DNA from: Cellulomonas sp. PhB143
GTDB lineage: Bacteria; Actinomycetota; Actinomycetes; Actinomycetales; Cellulomonadaceae
Assembly (NCBI RefSeq): GCF_003752595.1
Contig: NZ_RKIJ01000010.1
Span: forward strand, 405,100-469,099
Direction: 5' to 3'
DNA: 64,000 nt
Part shown: piece after piece, positions 9,871 through 18,955 of the stretch
How the letters are laid out: each line of letters begins with the position of its first letter
Numbering within the stretch: position 1 is the stretch's first letter
Notes under the pieces: model-generated
Database searches by the model: none
Seen by the model: only the letters and a program-made list of their open reading frames with translations
Told to the model about the DNA's origin: nothing
Translations under genes and position numbers: made by a program

Positions 9871-11127
9871 ATGGCACAGGCGACGACCACCTCGCCTGGG
9901 CGTACCCCGACCGCGCACGGCTGGCGCGCGACGTGGGACGGGGCGGTCACCAGCTACTACCTGGTCATCGGCTCGTCCTCGATCCTGCTGCTGCTGGGGC
10001 TCGTGATGGTCCTCTCCAGCTCGTCGGTGACGTCGATCGTCCACGACGGGTCCGCGTACGCCGAGTTCCTGCCGCAGCTGATCTACGCGGGGATCGGTCT
10101 CGTGGGCCTGCTCCTGGCGAGCCGCCTGCCGGTCGGGTTCTACCGCCGCTGGGCGTGGGGGTTCCTGCTCCTCGCGTTCGTGCTGCAGGCGGCGATCCAC
10201 ACCCCGCTGGGCCTGGCGGCCGGCGGGAACACCGGGTGGATCGGGTACGGACCCGTGACGATCCAGCCGTCAGAGATCCTCAAGCTGGCCCTCGCGGTCT
10301 GGCTCGGCTCCGTCCTCGGGCGCAAGCACCGGCTGCTCGGGCAGTGGCGGCACGCGCTGGTCCCGTCCCTGCCGGGCGCGCTCGTCGCCGTCGGGCTGGT
10401 GATGTCCGGCAACGACCTGGGCACGTCGATGGTGCTGATGCTGGTCGTCGCGGGGGCCTACTGGGTCGCGGGGGTGGACTGGCGCCTGCTCGCGTCCGGT
10501 GCCGGTGCCGCGGTGCTCGCGGTGCTGCTGCTCTTCGTCCGGGGCAACGGCAACCGGACCGACCGGATCCTCGCCGCGTACGGACCGTGCACGGACACCG
10601 AGGGATCGTGCTACCAGTCGCTGCACGGGACCTGGGGCCTCGGGACCGGGGGGTGGCTCGGCGTCGGCCTCGGCTCGAGCCGCGAGAAGTGGAGCTACCT
10701 GCCGGCGGCGCACAACGACTTCATCTTCTCGGTGCTCGGCGAGGAGCTCGGCCTGCTCGGCACGCTGGTGGTGCTGGTGCTGTACGCCGTCCTCGGGCTC
10801 GGCATGATGCGGATCATCCGGCGTCACCCCGACCCGTTCGTGAAGATCACCACGGCCGCGATCGCCTGCTGGATCGTCGGGCAGGCGCTGCTCAACATCG
10901 GCGTGGTCATCGGGATCCTGCCCGTGATCGGGGTCCCGCTGCCCCTGATGTCCGCCGGCGGGTCGGCGCTGGTCGCCACGATGGTGGCGCTCGGCGTCGT
11001 CGTCTCGTTCGCGCGGGACGAGCCCGGTACCCGCGAGGCGCTCGCGGCGCGGCCGGGCGTCGCGCGCAGGACGTTCAGCGTCATGGCCGGTGCCGCCCGG
11101 CAGGTACGGTTGCGGCGCGGCGACTGA
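9871..11127 (+). CDS. ftsW: Peptidoglycan glycosyltransferase FtsW
   Basis: SEDS-family polymerase of lipid II at the septum and partner of FtsI. It is 418 aa with about ten membrane segments, the loop G-P-V-T-I-Q-P-S-E-I-L-K, and the A-A-H-N-D-F-I-F-S-V-L-G-E-E-L-G motif that carries the conserved catalytic-site Asp/Glu. Placement between murD and murG distinguishes it from RodA. The ATG lies 3 nt after the murD stop. A 93-bp GC-rich gap follows, with a small hairpin (GGGGCC/GGCCCC, 11175-11189) before murG. Confidence 0.94.
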   Translation: MAQATTTSPGRTPTAHGWRATWDGAVTSYYLVIGSSSILLLLGLVMVLSSSSVTSIVHDGSAYAEFLPQLIYAGIGLVGLLLASRLPVGFYRRWAWGFLLLAFVLQAAIHTPLGLAAGGNTGWIGYGPVTIQPSEILKLALAVWLGSVLGRKHRLLGQWRHALVPSLPGALVAVGLVMSGNDLGTSMVLMLVVAGAYWVAGVDWRLLASGAGAAVLAVLLLFVRGNGNRTDRILAAYGPCTDTEGSCYQSLHGTWGLGTGGWLGVGLGSSREKWSYLPAAHNDFIFSVLGEELGLLGTLVVLVLYAVLGLGMMRIIRRHPDPFVKITTAAIACWIVGQALLNIGVVIGILPVIGVPLPLMSAGGSALVATMVALGVVVSFARDEPGTREALAARPGVARRTFSVMAGAARQVRLRRGD

Positions 11128-11220
11128 GCCGCCGACCATCCGCCGACGGGCCGCCCGCCGGCCGCCGTCCGGCCGGGGCCCACGGCCCCCGCGGCACGAT
11201 CCAGAGGAGCAGCTGAGACA

Positions 11221-12372
11221 GTGGCAGAGACGACGACCCGGGCAGCCTCGGTGGTGCTCGCCGGCGGGGGCAGCGCGGGGCACGTGAACCCGCTCCTGTC
11301 CGTGGCGGACGAGCTGCGCTCCCGGGACCAGGGCGTGAGCGTCACGGTCCTGGGCACCGCGGAGGGGCTCGAGGCGGACCTCGTCCCGCGGCGCGGCTAC
11401 CCGCTGGTGACCGTGCCGCGCGTCCCGCTGCCGCGCCGGCCCGGTGCGGACTGGTTCCGCTTCCCGGGTCGTCTCGTGCGGGCCGTGCGTGCCGCGGGTG
11501 CGGCGATGGACGCCGCCCGGGCCGACGTCGTCGTCGGCTTCGGCGGGTACGTCTCGACGCCGGCGTACCTCGCCGCGCGGCGCCGTCGGATCCCCGTCGT
11601 CGTCCAGGAGCAGAACGCCCGGCCCGGCCTCGCGAACAAGCTCGGCGCGCGGTGGGCCGCGCGGGTGGCCGTCACCTTTCCCGGCACCCCGCTGCGCGAC
11701 GCGGTCGTGACCGGGCTCCCGCTCCGGCACGAGATCGCCACGCTGGTGGCACAGCGGTCGGCCGACGCGTCCGCCGTGCGGGCCTCCGCGGCCGCGGAGC
11801 TGGGCCTCGACCCCGGCCTGCGCACGCTGCTCGTGACCGGGGGCTCCCTCGGTGCGCAGAGGCTCAACGAGGCCGTCCCCGGCGTCGCCGCGGAGCTGGC
11901 GGAGCGCGGCGTCCAGGTCCTGCACCTGACGGGCCGCGGCAAGGCCGAGGGCGTGCGCGCGGCTCTCGAGGGCGCGCTCGGCGCCGGCCCGGGCGCGGAG
12001 CGCTACGTCGTGCGGGAGTACCTGGACGGGATGCATCTCGCGTACGCCGTGGCCGACCTGGTCGTGTGCCGCGCGGGTGCCGGCACCGTCTGCGAGCTCG
12101 CCGCGCTGGGTGTCCCGGCGGTCTACGTGCCGCTGCCCGTCGGCAACGGCGAGCAACGGCTCAACGCCGCCCCGCTGGTGGACGCCGGCGGCGGGGTGCT
12201 GGTGGACGACGCGGCGCTCGGTCCGGCCTGGGTCTCGGCGCACGTCGTCCCGCTGCTCGAGGACGACGCCGCGCTGCGGCGGATGGCCGGCGCGGCGGCG
12301 GCCCACGGGGTCCGGGACGGCGCCGCCCGCGTCGCGGACCTGGTGGTACAGGCCGCGGCGGTGCGGTCGTGA
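11221..12372 (+). CDS. murG: Lipid II synthase MurG
   Basis: Peripheral membrane glycosyltransferase that adds GlcNAc from UDP-GlcNAc to lipid I. It is 383 aa, a GT-B fold with the N-terminal glycine loop G-G-G-S-A-G-H-V-N-P, the middle V-T-G-G-S-L-G-A-Q-R-L-N motif, and a C-terminal UDP-GlcNAc site containing C-R-A-G-A-G-T and V-P-L-P. Start GTG 11221 has a GAGGAG about 12 nt upstream. The stop overlaps the murC start (GTGA). Confidence 0.95.
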   Translation: MAETTTRAASVVLAGGGSAGHVNPLLSVADELRSRDQGVSVTVLGTAEGLEADLVPRRGYPLVTVPRVPLPRRPGADWFRFPGRLVRAVRAAGAAMDAARADVVVGFGGYVSTPAYLAARRRRIPVVVQEQNARPGLANKLGARWAARVAVTFPGTPLRDAVVTGLPLRHEIATLVAQRSADASAVRASAAAELGLDPGLRTLLVTGGSLGAQRLNEAVPGVAAELAERGVQVLHLTGRGKAEGVRAALEGALGAGPGAERYVVREYLDGMHLAYAVADLVVCRAGAGTVCELAALGVPAVYVPLPVGNGEQRLNAAPLVDAGGGVLVDDAALGPAWVSAHVVPLLEDDAALRRMAGAAAAHGVRDGAARVADLVVQAAAVRS

Positions 12373-13811
12373 GCGGCGGTGGAGCGGGCGCCGTCGACGT
12401 GGCGCTCGCGGACCTCGGCCGCGTGCACCTGGTCGGCGTCGGCGGTGCCGGGATGTCGGTCGTGGCGCGGCTGCTCGCCGCCCAGGGGATCGCGGTCCAG
12501 GGCTCCGACGCGCGCGGCGGCCCGGCGCTGGACGCGCTCCGGGCGGACGGCGTGACCGTCTGGGTCGGGCACGACGGCGCCCACGTGGCGGGCGCCGACA
12601 CGCTGGTGGTCTCGAGCGCGGTGCGGGCGGACAACCCCGAGGTCGTCGCCGCGCACGCGCGCGGGCTGCGCGTCCTGCACCGCTCGCAGGCGCTGGCGGC
12701 ACTCATGCGCGGACGGCGGTCCGTCGCGGTGGCGGGCGCCCACGGCAAGACCACGACCTCCGGGATGCTCGCGACGCTCCTCGCGGGCGTGGGCCTGGAC
12801 CCGTCCTTCGCGATCGGCGGCACCGTCATCACGCCCGACGGCCCGGTCGCGGGCGGGCACCTCGGCAGCGGGGACGTGCTGGTGGCCGAGGCCGACGAGT
12901 CCGACGGCTCCTTCCTCAACTACGCGCCCGACGTGGCGGTCGTGACGAACGTGGAGCCGGACCACCTCGACCACTACGGCAGCCGCGAGGCCTTCGAGCG
13001 CGCGTTCGTGGACTTCGCGGCGCGGGTGCGCCCGGGGGGCACGCTGGTCGCCTGCGGCGACGACGAGGGCGCGCGCGCTCTCGCGCACGTGCACCGCGCG
13101 ACCGGGGGCACCGTCCTGACCTACGGGCGGTCCGCGGAGGACGACCTGCGGCTCGACCGCGTCGAGGAGGGCTCCCGTGCGCGGGCGCGGCTGACGCTGT
13201 CGCGGGGCCCCGCCGGGACGCCGGTCTCGGCGCAGCTGCGGCTGCGCGTCCCTGGCGTGCACAACCTGCTCGACGCGGCGGGCGCGGTCGGCGCGGCGCT
13301 CGCCCTGGGCGTGGGGCTCGACGACGCGGTGGCCGCCGTCGGAGAGTTCCGGGGCACCGGGCGGCGGTTCGAGGCGCGCGGCGAGGCCGGCGGGGTGCGC
13401 GTCGTGGACGACTACGCGCACCACCCGACGGAGGTCGCCGCCCTGCTGACCGCGGCGCGGGACGTCGCGGGCGAGGGGCGCGTCGTCGTCCTGTTCCAGC
13501 CGCACCTGTACTCGCGCACGCGAACCTTCGGACCGGAGTTCGCCCGGGCGCTCGCGCTCGCGGACCAGGTCGTGGTGACGGGCGTCTACGCCGCGCGCGA
13601 GGCGCCCGACCCGGGCGTGGACGCGAGCACGATCGTCCAGCACATGGACCCGGGGACGGCCCGCGCGGTCGAGGACCGCTTCGCGGCGGCCGCGGCGGTG
13701 GCCGACGCGGCACGGCCCGGCGACCTGGTGCTCACCGTGGGGGCCGGCGACGTGACCGAGCTCGGCCCACGGATCCTCGCGCGCCTCGAGCGGGCGGACC
13801 GGGAGGGCTGA
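12369..13811 (+). CDS. murC: UDP-MurNAc:L-Ala ligase MurC
   Basis: First Mur ligase of the pathway; it joins L-alanine to UDP-MurNAc with ATP. It is 480 aa with the N-terminal G-V-G-G-A-G-M-S loop for UDP binding, the P-loop G123-A-H-G-K-T-T129, the E-A-D-E-S-D-G-S motif, and D-D-Y-A-H-H-P-T-E in the C-terminal domain. GTG 12369 is coupled to the murG stop. The TGA shares its last base with the ATG of ftsQ (TGATG). Confidence 0.95.
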   Translation: MSGGGAGAVDVALADLGRVHLVGVGGAGMSVVARLLAAQGIAVQGSDARGGPALDALRADGVTVWVGHDGAHVAGADTLVVSSAVRADNPEVVAAHARGLRVLHRSQALAALMRGRRSVAVAGAHGKTTTSGMLATLLAGVGLDPSFAIGGTVITPDGPVAGGHLGSGDVLVAEADESDGSFLNYAPDVAVVTNVEPDHLDHYGSREAFERAFVDFAARVRPGGTLVACGDDEGARALAHVHRATGGTVLTYGRSAEDDLRLDRVEEGSRARARLTLSRGPAGTPVSAQLRLRVPGVHNLLDAAGAVGAALALGVGLDDAVAAVGEFRGTGRRFEARGEAGGVRVVDDYAHHPTEVAALLTAARDVAGEGRVVVLFQPHLYSRTRTFGPEFARALALADQVVVTGVYAAREAPDPGVDASTIVQHMDPGTARAVEDRFAAAAAVADAARPGDLVLTVGAGDVTELGPRILARLERADREG

Positions 13812-14833
13812 TGCGTCCTCCCGCCCGCCCGCGGACCCCGGCGCGAGCGCCGGGCGCGCCGCCGCCGCGCGCGGCGGGCGACGAACGCGCGCCGGACCAG
13901 GAGCGCGGGGCGGTCGCCGAGCGTGCGCAGGCGGGGCCGCCGGCGCCGCCCGCGCGGCGCGTGCCGGCCTCGCCGGCGGTCGGCGAGCGGTCTGCGGACG
14001 TCCGCCGCGCCGGGGGGCCGGGCGCGGCGCGCGCCGCGAGCCGGCCCGTCGTCTCGCACGGCGTCGAGGAGCGGCTCGCCGAGCGCCGCGCGATGGCGCG
14101 CCGGCGGCGCACCCGCGTCGTCGCGGCCTGGGCGGGGGGCGTCGTGCTCGTCGCCGCCGTGGTCTGGGCGCTGCTGTGGTCGCCGCTCCTGGCGCTGGAC
14201 GCCGACGCGGTCTCCGTGCAGGTCGCCGGCGGCGACGGGGCGGGTCGGTACGTCGACACCGACCAGGTCGTGGACCTGGCGCGGGCGGACGTCGGCGTCC
14301 CCCTGCCGCGGATCGACACGGTGGGGCTGCGGGAGGACGTGCGCCAGCTCCGCGGGGTGGCAGACGCGCGGGTGGTGCGGGACTGGCCTCGCGGCGTGGA
14401 GGTGACCGTGCGGCCCCGCGTGCCGGTGGCGGCGGTGCCGAGCGGGGGCGACGTCGTCCTGCTGGACGCCGGCGGTGCGACGGTGGCGACGGTGCCGAAG
14501 AGCCCGGGCGACGTCCCGGAGGTCACGGTGCCGCTCGAGGTGGGCGCGGGCGGGGTGCGCGGCGCGGACGCCGCGGCGACGCGTGCGCTCCGGTCGGTGC
14601 TCGTGGTGCTCGACGCGATCCCGCCGTCCATGCTCGACGACGTCCGCCAGGTCGGCGCGAAGACCCAGGACGCCGTGACGATGACGATGCGGGACGGCGT
14701 GACGATCGAGTGGGGCAGCGACCAGGACGTGGACCTCAAGGTGCGGGTGCTCGACGTGCTCCGCGCGGACCCGTCCACGGACGGCGTGCGGGTGTTCGAC
14801 GTGTCGGCGCCGGCCGCACCCATCACCCGGTGA
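13811..14833 (+). CDS. ftsQ: Cell division protein FtsQ
   Basis: Bitopic divisome scaffold, 340 aa. It has a long Pro/Ala/Arg-rich cytoplasmic region (about 1-100), one membrane segment (about 102-122), a POTRA domain in which L-P-R-I-D-T is followed by R-V-V-R-D-W-P, and a C-terminal FtsQ domain ending near 340. Sequence similarity in this family is weak, so the call rests on topology, the POTRA-like P-R-x-V-V-x-R-x-W-P pattern and the position between murC and ftsZ. Confidence 0.9.
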   Translation: MRPPARPRTPARAPGAPPPRAAGDERAPDQERGAVAERAQAGPPAPPARRVPASPAVGERSADVRRAGGPGAARAASRPVVSHGVEERLAERRAMARRRRTRVVAAWAGGVVLVAAVVWALLWSPLLALDADAVSVQVAGGDGAGRYVDTDQVVDLARADVGVPLPRIDTVGLREDVRQLRGVADARVVRDWPRGVEVTVRPRVPVAAVPSGGDVVLLDAGGATVATVPKSPGDVPEVTVPLEVGAGGVRGADAAATRALRSVLVVLDAIPPSMLDDVRQVGAKTQDAVTMTMRDGVTIEWGSDQDVDLKVRVLDVLRADPSTDGVRVFDVSAPAAPITR

Positions 14834-14866
14834 TCGGACTCGCGGCCCGACACGCGGGCGCGGTCG

Positions 14867-14895
14867 TTGAACGTGCGCAGCCCGGGACCTACCGT
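14867..14895 (+). promoter_or_regulatory. ftsZ promoter P1 candidate
   Basis: TTGAAC (14867-14872) and TACCGT (14890-14895) are separated by exactly 17 nt. This is a good sigma-A/HrdB-type promoter 75 bp upstream of the ftsZ start. Confidence 0.55.
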
Positions 14896-14897
14896 CG

Positions 14898-14926
14898 TTC
14901 ACGGCAGAACCTGACATAACTATAAC
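14898..14926 (+). promoter_or_regulatory. ftsZ promoter P2 candidate
   Basis: TTCACG (14898-14903) and TATAAC (14921-14926) are separated by 17 nt, in a locally AT-rich patch that stands out from the surrounding GC-rich DNA. It lies immediately before the CCCTC/GAGGG hairpin of the leader. Confidence 0.6.
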
Positions 14927-14940
14927 CCTCTAGTTGAGGG
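14926..14940 (+). other. Small hairpin in the ftsZ leader
   Basis: CCCTC (14926-14930) and GAGGG (14936-14940) can pair around a 5-nt loop TAGTT. The element sits 30 bp before the ftsZ ATG. It could affect mRNA stability or be a protein site. The stem is too short and lacks a T-run, so it is not a terminator. Confidence 0.4.
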
Positions 14941-14970
14941 TGAAGGTTCAGGGCGACGAGATCGAGAGGC

Positions 14971-16248
14971 ATGGACGTGGCTACTCCGCAGAACTACCTG
15001 GCAGTCATCAAGGTGGTGGGCATCGGCGGCGGCGGCGTGAACGCCGTCAACCGCATGATCGAGGTCGGCCTGAAGGGCGTCGAGTTCATCGCGATCAACA
15101 CCGACGCCCAGGCGTTGCTGATGTCGGACGCCGACGTCAAGCTCGACGTCGGGCGCGAGCTCACGCGAGGGCTCGGCGCCGGAGCCGACCCCGAGGTCGG
15201 CAAGAAGGCTGCCGAGGACCACGAGGAGGAGATCCAGGACGTCCTGCGGGGCGCCGACATGGTCTTCGTCACCGCGGGCGAGGGTGGCGGCACCGGCACC
15301 GGTGGCGCGCCGGTCGTCGCGCGCATCGCCCGCTCGCTCGGCGCGCTGACGGTCGGCGTCGTGACCCGGCCGTTCACCTTCGAGGGGCGCCGCCGCTCGA
15401 ACCAGGCCGACTCGGGCATCGAGGCCCTGCGCAACGAGGTCGACACGCTCATCGTCATCCCGAACGACCGGCTGCTGTCGATGTCGGACCAGAGCGTCTC
15501 GGCGCTCGACGCGTTCCACTCGGCCGACCAGGTCCTGCTCTCCGGCGTGCAGGGCATCACGGACCTGATCACCACGCCCGGCCTGATCAACCTCGACTTC
15601 GCGGACGTCAAGTCGGTGATGCAGGGCGCAGGCAGCGCGCTCATGGGTATCGGCTCCGCGCGGGGCGAGGACCGTTCCGTCCAGGCCGCCGAGGGAGCGA
15701 TCTCGTCGCCGCTGCTGGAGGCCAGCATCGACGGCGCGCACGGCGTGCTGCTGAGCATCCAGGGCGGGTCGGACCTCGGGCTGTTCGAGATCAACGAGGC
15801 CGCCCGCCTCGTCCACGAGGCCGCGCACCCCGAGGCCAACATCATCTTCGGTGCGGTGATCGACGACGCGCTCGGCGACGAGGTGCGGGTCACCGTCATC
15901 GCGGCCGGGTTCGACGGCGGCACGCCGCAGGTGCGCAGGGACGGCCGAGCGCTGGGGCAGGTCGCCGCGCCGCGCACCGAGTCGGTCCCGCAGGTCTCGA
16001 CCGCGACGGGCGCGCACGCCCTGCCACGCCCGCTCGTCCCGGTCGCGTCCGAGCCCGACGACGTCCCGGAGAGCCTGTCTCCGGCCGCGCCCCCGCGTGC
16101 CGTCCCCGTGGGCGCCGGCCAGGGGACCGACCAGCCGCGGGCGGCGCACCCCGAGGCGGGCACCGAGTCGATCGAGGTGCCCCGGATGTTCGACGAGCAG
16201 CCTGCTCGTCGCCTCGAGGAGCTCGACGTCCCGGACTTCCTCAAGTAG
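14971..16248 (+). CDS. ftsZ: Cell division GTPase FtsZ
   Basis: Tubulin homologue that polymerises into the Z ring. It is 425 aa with an N-terminal [12 protein letters not shown] nucleotide loop, the tubulin signature G105-G-G-T-G-T-G111, an acidic T7-type region, an Ala/Pro-rich linker (about 325-390), and a conserved C-terminal tail [11 protein letters not shown] that binds partners such as SepF. The start ATG 14971 follows a G-A-G-A-G-G ribosome site. It is the only dcw gene with a clear pair of consensus-like promoters directly upstream. Confidence 0.98.
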   Translation: MDVATPQNYLAVIKVVGIGGGGVNAVNRMIEVGLKGVEFIAINTDAQALLMSDADVKLDVGRELTRGLGAGADPEVGKKAAEDHEEEIQDVLRGADMVFVTAGEGGGTGTGGAPVVARIARSLGALTVGVVTRPFTFEGRRRSNQADSGIEALRNEVDTLIVIPNDRLLSMSDQSVSALDAFHSADQVLLSGVQGITDLITTPGLINLDFADVKSVMQGAGSALMGIGSARGEDRSVQAAEGAISSPLLEASIDGAHGVLLSIQGGSDLGLFEINEAARLVHEAAHPEANIIFGAVIDDALGDEVRVTVIAAGFDGGTPQVRRDGRALGQVAAPRTESVPQVSTATGAHALPRPLVPVASEPDDVPESLSPAAPPRAVPVGAGQGTDQPRAAHPEAGTESIEVPRMFDEQPARRLEELDVPDFLK

Positions 16249-16250
16249 AC

Positions 16251-17042
16251 GTGCTCGACGAGCCAGAGACGCGGACGGGCGGGGCGGTCGCCCCGCCCGT
16301 CCGCGTCGTCGATCTCGGACCCGGCGTCCGCGCGGGCTTCACGACGCGCGACGGCGGGGTCTCCGCGGCGCCGTGGGACGCGCTGAACCTCGGCCGCGGC
16401 GTCGGGGACGCGCCGGCAGACGTCACGGAGAACCGGGCGCGGGTCGCCGCCTGGCTGGGCGCCGTGCCCCGGTTCGGTCGGCAGGTGCACGGGGCCGTGG
16501 CGGTCCGCGCGGACGCGGAGCCGTGGGCGGGCGGCGGGGCCGCAGCGCCCGAGCCCGCGTGCGACGCCCTGGTCTCGGCGACGCCGTCGGTCGCGCTCGG
16601 GGTCCTGGTCGCCGACTGCGTCCCGGTGCTGCTGGCGGACCCGGTCGCCCGCGTCGTCGCGACGGCGCACGCCGGCCGCGCCGGTCTCGTGGCAGGCGTC
16701 CTCGGCGCGGCGGTGGAGGGCATGCTCGCGGCGGGCGCGCGCAGGCAGCACCTGCGCGCGGCGGTCGGCCCGGCGGTGTGCGGGCGGTGCTACGAGGTGC
16801 CGGCGGCCCTGCGGGACGAGGTCGCGGCCGACGTTCCCGCCACCTGGGCGACGACCTCGTGGGGCACGCCGTCGCTCGACCTGCCCGCCGGCGTCGTCGC
16901 CGGTCTCGGCGCGCTCGGCGTGCACGGCGTCACGCGCGTCGAGGCGTGCACCAGGACGGACCCGACGTGGTTCTCGCACCGCCGGGCGAGCGCCGCCGGG
17001 TCGGCGACGGGGCGGTTCGCCGGCGTCGTCGCCCTCAGGTAG
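16251..17042 (+). CDS. pgeF: PgeF/YfiH family peptidoglycan editing protein
   Basis: Member of the laccase-domain (LACC1/YfiH) family, 263 aa. E. coli PgeF removes misincorporated L-Ser precursors from the Mur pathway, and relatives act on purine nucleosides. Visible family residues are the Q-V-H-G motif, A-D-C-V-P-V-L-L with the conserved Cys, and A-H-A-G-R-A-G-L. GTG 16251 lies 2 nt after the ftsZ stop, so it is co-transcribed with ftsZ, its normal neighbour in actinobacteria. The exact substrate here is not shown by the sequence. Confidence 0.9.
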   Translation: MLDEPETRTGGAVAPPVRVVDLGPGVRAGFTTRDGGVSAAPWDALNLGRGVGDAPADVTENRARVAAWLGAVPRFGRQVHGAVAVRADAEPWAGGGAAAPEPACDALVSATPSVALGVLVADCVPVLLADPVARVVATAHAGRAGLVAGVLGAAVEGMLAAGARRQHLRAAVGPAVCGRCYEVPAALRDEVAADVPATWATTSWGTPSLDLPAGVVAGLGALGVHGVTRVEACTRTDPTWFSHRRASAAGSATGRFAGVVALR

Positions 17043-17111
17043 GGGCCCGAGCGCCGGACCGGGTTCCACGGCACGGGCGTGTCGCACGGTCGGGCCGATC
17101 GCGGCCTGGGC

Positions 17112-17117
17112 TAGCGT
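17112..17117 (+). promoter_or_regulatory. Possible -10 element of sepF
   Basis: TAGCGT matches TANNNT and lies 45 bp before the sepF ATG. No recognisable -35 was found, so this is a weak call. Confidence 0.3.
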
Positions 17118-17162
17118 CGTGGCACCGGATGGACGGTGGACGACGAAGGACGGAGTCGGGCG

Positions 17163-17636
17163 ATGGCGGGATCGGTACGAAAGGCCATGCTGTACCTGGG
17201 CCTCGCTGATGACCAGCGGGTGAACCAGGAGGAGTACGTCGAGGAGTACGAGGAGACGGAGACGGACGTGGCGCAGGACTACCCGGCAGAGGTCACGCCC
17301 CTGCACCGGCCCGTGGAGCACTCGCGCTCGGCGCAGGGCGCAGGCAGCGACCTGCGGCGCATCACGACGGTGCACCCGCGGTCCTACAACGACGCGCGGG
17401 TCATCGGCGAGGCGTTCCGCGGCGGCACGCCGGTGATCATGAACCTCTCCGACATGGACGACGCCGACGCCAAGCGCCTGGTGGACTTCTCCGCAGGGCT
17501 GATCTTCGGTCTGCACGGGGCCATCGAGCGGGTCACGAACAAGGTGTTCCTGCTCTCGCCCGAGAACGTCGAGGTCACAGGCGAGGAGGCCACGCCGAAG
17601 AAGGTCACGCCGGCAGGCTTCTACAACCAGAGCTGA
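17163..17636 (+). CDS. sepF: Cell division protein SepF
   Basis: Membrane-associated anchor of FtsZ in actinobacteria, which lack FtsA. It is 157 aa with an N-terminal amphipathic membrane-targeting segment (about 1-13), an acidic linker (about 20-40), and the C-terminal SepF domain with V-x-P-R-S-Y-N-D-A and the G-x-I-F-G-L-H-G hairpin. ATG 17163 has a purine-rich site (GGACGGAG) upstream. An in-frame ATG 27 nt earlier would add an acidic stretch before the amphipathic helix and is less likely. Confidence 0.95.
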   Translation: MAGSVRKAMLYLGLADDQRVNQEEYVEEYEETETDVAQDYPAEVTPLHRPVEHSRSAQGAGSDLRRITTVHPRSYNDARVIGEAFRGGTPVIMNLSDMDDADAKRLVDFSAGLIFGLHGAIERVTNKVFLLSPENVEVTGEEATPKKVTPAGFYNQS

Positions 17637-17673
17637 CGGCTGGCCCTGCTCCGGCGTCTGGCACAGTTGTCCC

Positions 17674-17964
17674 GTGAACATCGTCTGGACCGTCCTCGGC
17701 TTCCTGCTCTTCCTGTACTGGCTCGTCCTCATCGGCCGTCTGATCTTCGACTGGGTCCAGGTGTTCGCCCGGGACTGGCGGCCGCGCGGTGTGATGCTCG
17801 TCCTCGCGGAGGGCGTCTACACGGTCACGGACCCGCCGTTGCGCGCGATCCGCAAGGTCCTCCCGCCGCTCAGCATCGGCCAGGTCCGCCTGGACCTGGC
17901 GTTCATCGTCCTGTTCGTCCTGGTGATCGTGGCGCAGCGGATCGTCGGGGGCCTTGCCTCCTGA
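17674..17964 (+). CDS. YggT family membrane protein
   Basis: A 96-aa integral membrane protein with two hydrophobic segments (about 3-25 and 68-90), the YggT-family R-L-I-F-D-W loop, and D-P-P-L-R-A-I-R-K-V-L-P-P. The family sits between sepF and divIVA in most Gram-positive dcw clusters. Its role is not settled, and proposals include ion homeostasis and division. Start GTG 17674 has no Shine-Dalgarno. A CACAGT hexamer 6 nt upstream could be a weak -10 for a leaderless transcript. Confidence 0.88.
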   Translation: MNIVWTVLGFLLFLYWLVLIGRLIFDWVQVFARDWRPRGVMLVLAEGVYTVTDPPLRAIRKVLPPLSIGQVRLDLAFIVLFVLVIVAQRIVGGLAS

Positions 17965-18150
17965 CGGTGGCAGCGGACGCGGCGCGACGGCGAGGGACCG
18001 GCGGTGGTGCAAATCCGACCTCCCGGGCCTATCGGGCGACGGGGCGTCCGGCGGGGCGGCGTGAGGGGGAGCGCCGCGGAAACTCCGCTAGTTTGGACCC
18101 TGGTGATCCCAAGATCTTCCGACCACAGCGCAACGCATTGAGGTGAGACG

Positions 18151-18825
18151 ATGGCACTGCTGACTGCCGAGGACATTCTGAAGAAGAAGTTCTCCGCGAC
18201 GAAGTTCCGCGAAGGGTACGACATCGAGGAGGTCGACGACTTCCTCGACGAGGTCGTCCACACGATCAGCGCGGTGCAGGAGGAGAACGAGGACCTCAAG
18301 TCCAAGCTGGCGGCCGCGGAGTCCCGCGTCGCCGAGCTGAGCCGGGCCGACGCCGCCTCGTCCTCCGCCCCCGCGCCCGCCGCGGAGAAGGAGCCCGAGC
18401 CCGAGCCGGCCGCCGCACCGGCGACCCCGGCCCCCGCGCCGGCACCGGCTCCCGCGCCCGCCGTCCAGGAGCCCGCCTCCGCGACCGGCATGCTGCAGAT
18501 GGCGCAGAAGCTGCACGACGACTACGTGCGCTCCGGTCAGGAGGAGAGCGACCGGCTCATCTCCGAGGCCAAGGAGGAGGGCTCGCGGATCGTGTCCGAG
18601 GCCGAGGAGACCTCGCACCGGACGCTGTCCCAGCTGGAGCAGGAGCGTTCGCTGCTCGAGCGCAAGATCGACGAGCTGCGCCTGTTCGAGCGCGACTACC
18701 GCACGCGGCTCAAGAGCTACCTGCAGAACCTGCTCGGCGACCTGGACAACCGGGGCAGCGCTCTGCCGCCCCGCGGCAACGTTCCCGCCGGGAACCGGTC
18801 CGGGGACCTGCCGCCCGGGATCTGA
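18151..18825 (+). CDS. divIVA: Polar growth protein DivIVA (Wag31)
   Basis: Coiled-coil protein that recognises negatively curved membrane at the poles and recruits cell-wall synthesis in actinobacteria. It is 224 aa. The N-terminal DivIVA domain (about 1-60) starts M-A-L-L-T-A-E-D-I and has F-R-E-G-Y-D-I-E-E-V-D-D-F-L. A Pro/Ala/Glu linker (about 68-110) follows, then a C-terminal coiled coil (about 113-195). The Shine-Dalgarno GAGGTGAG is strong. The 186-bp gap before it contains a possible -10 (TAGTTT, 18089-18094), so it probably has its own promoter. Confidence 0.96.
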   Translation: MALLTAEDILKKKFSATKFREGYDIEEVDDFLDEVVHTISAVQEENEDLKSKLAAAESRVAELSRADAASSSAPAPAAEKEPEPEPAAAPATPAPAPAPAPAPAVQEPASATGMLQMAQKLHDDYVRSGQEESDRLISEAKEEGSRIVSEAEETSHRTLSQLEQERSLLERKIDELRLFERDYRTRLKSYLQNLLGDLDNRGSALPPRGNVPAGNRSGDLPPGI

Positions 18826-18901
18826 CCGCTCGTCACCGAGCCTCGCGCACGCACCCACGGCCGGTGCGCGCGACACGCAGCCGGACTTCCGGCGTGGTGT
18901 G

Positions 18902-18930
18902 TTGTGCGCACCGGCCGTTGCACCTACTGT
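18902..18930 (+). promoter_or_regulatory. Promoter of the TraR/DksA-like gene
   Basis: TTGTGC (18902-18907) and TACTGT (18925-18930) with a 17-nt spacer, ending 25 bp before the ATG. Confidence 0.55.
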
Positions 18931-18955
18931 CGCGTCACTCGACCGAGGAGGCGGC

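Noticed and set aside
14926..14940. Terminator between ftsQ and ftsZ
   Set aside because: The stem is only 5 bp, no T-run follows, and it lies downstream of the predicted ftsZ promoters.
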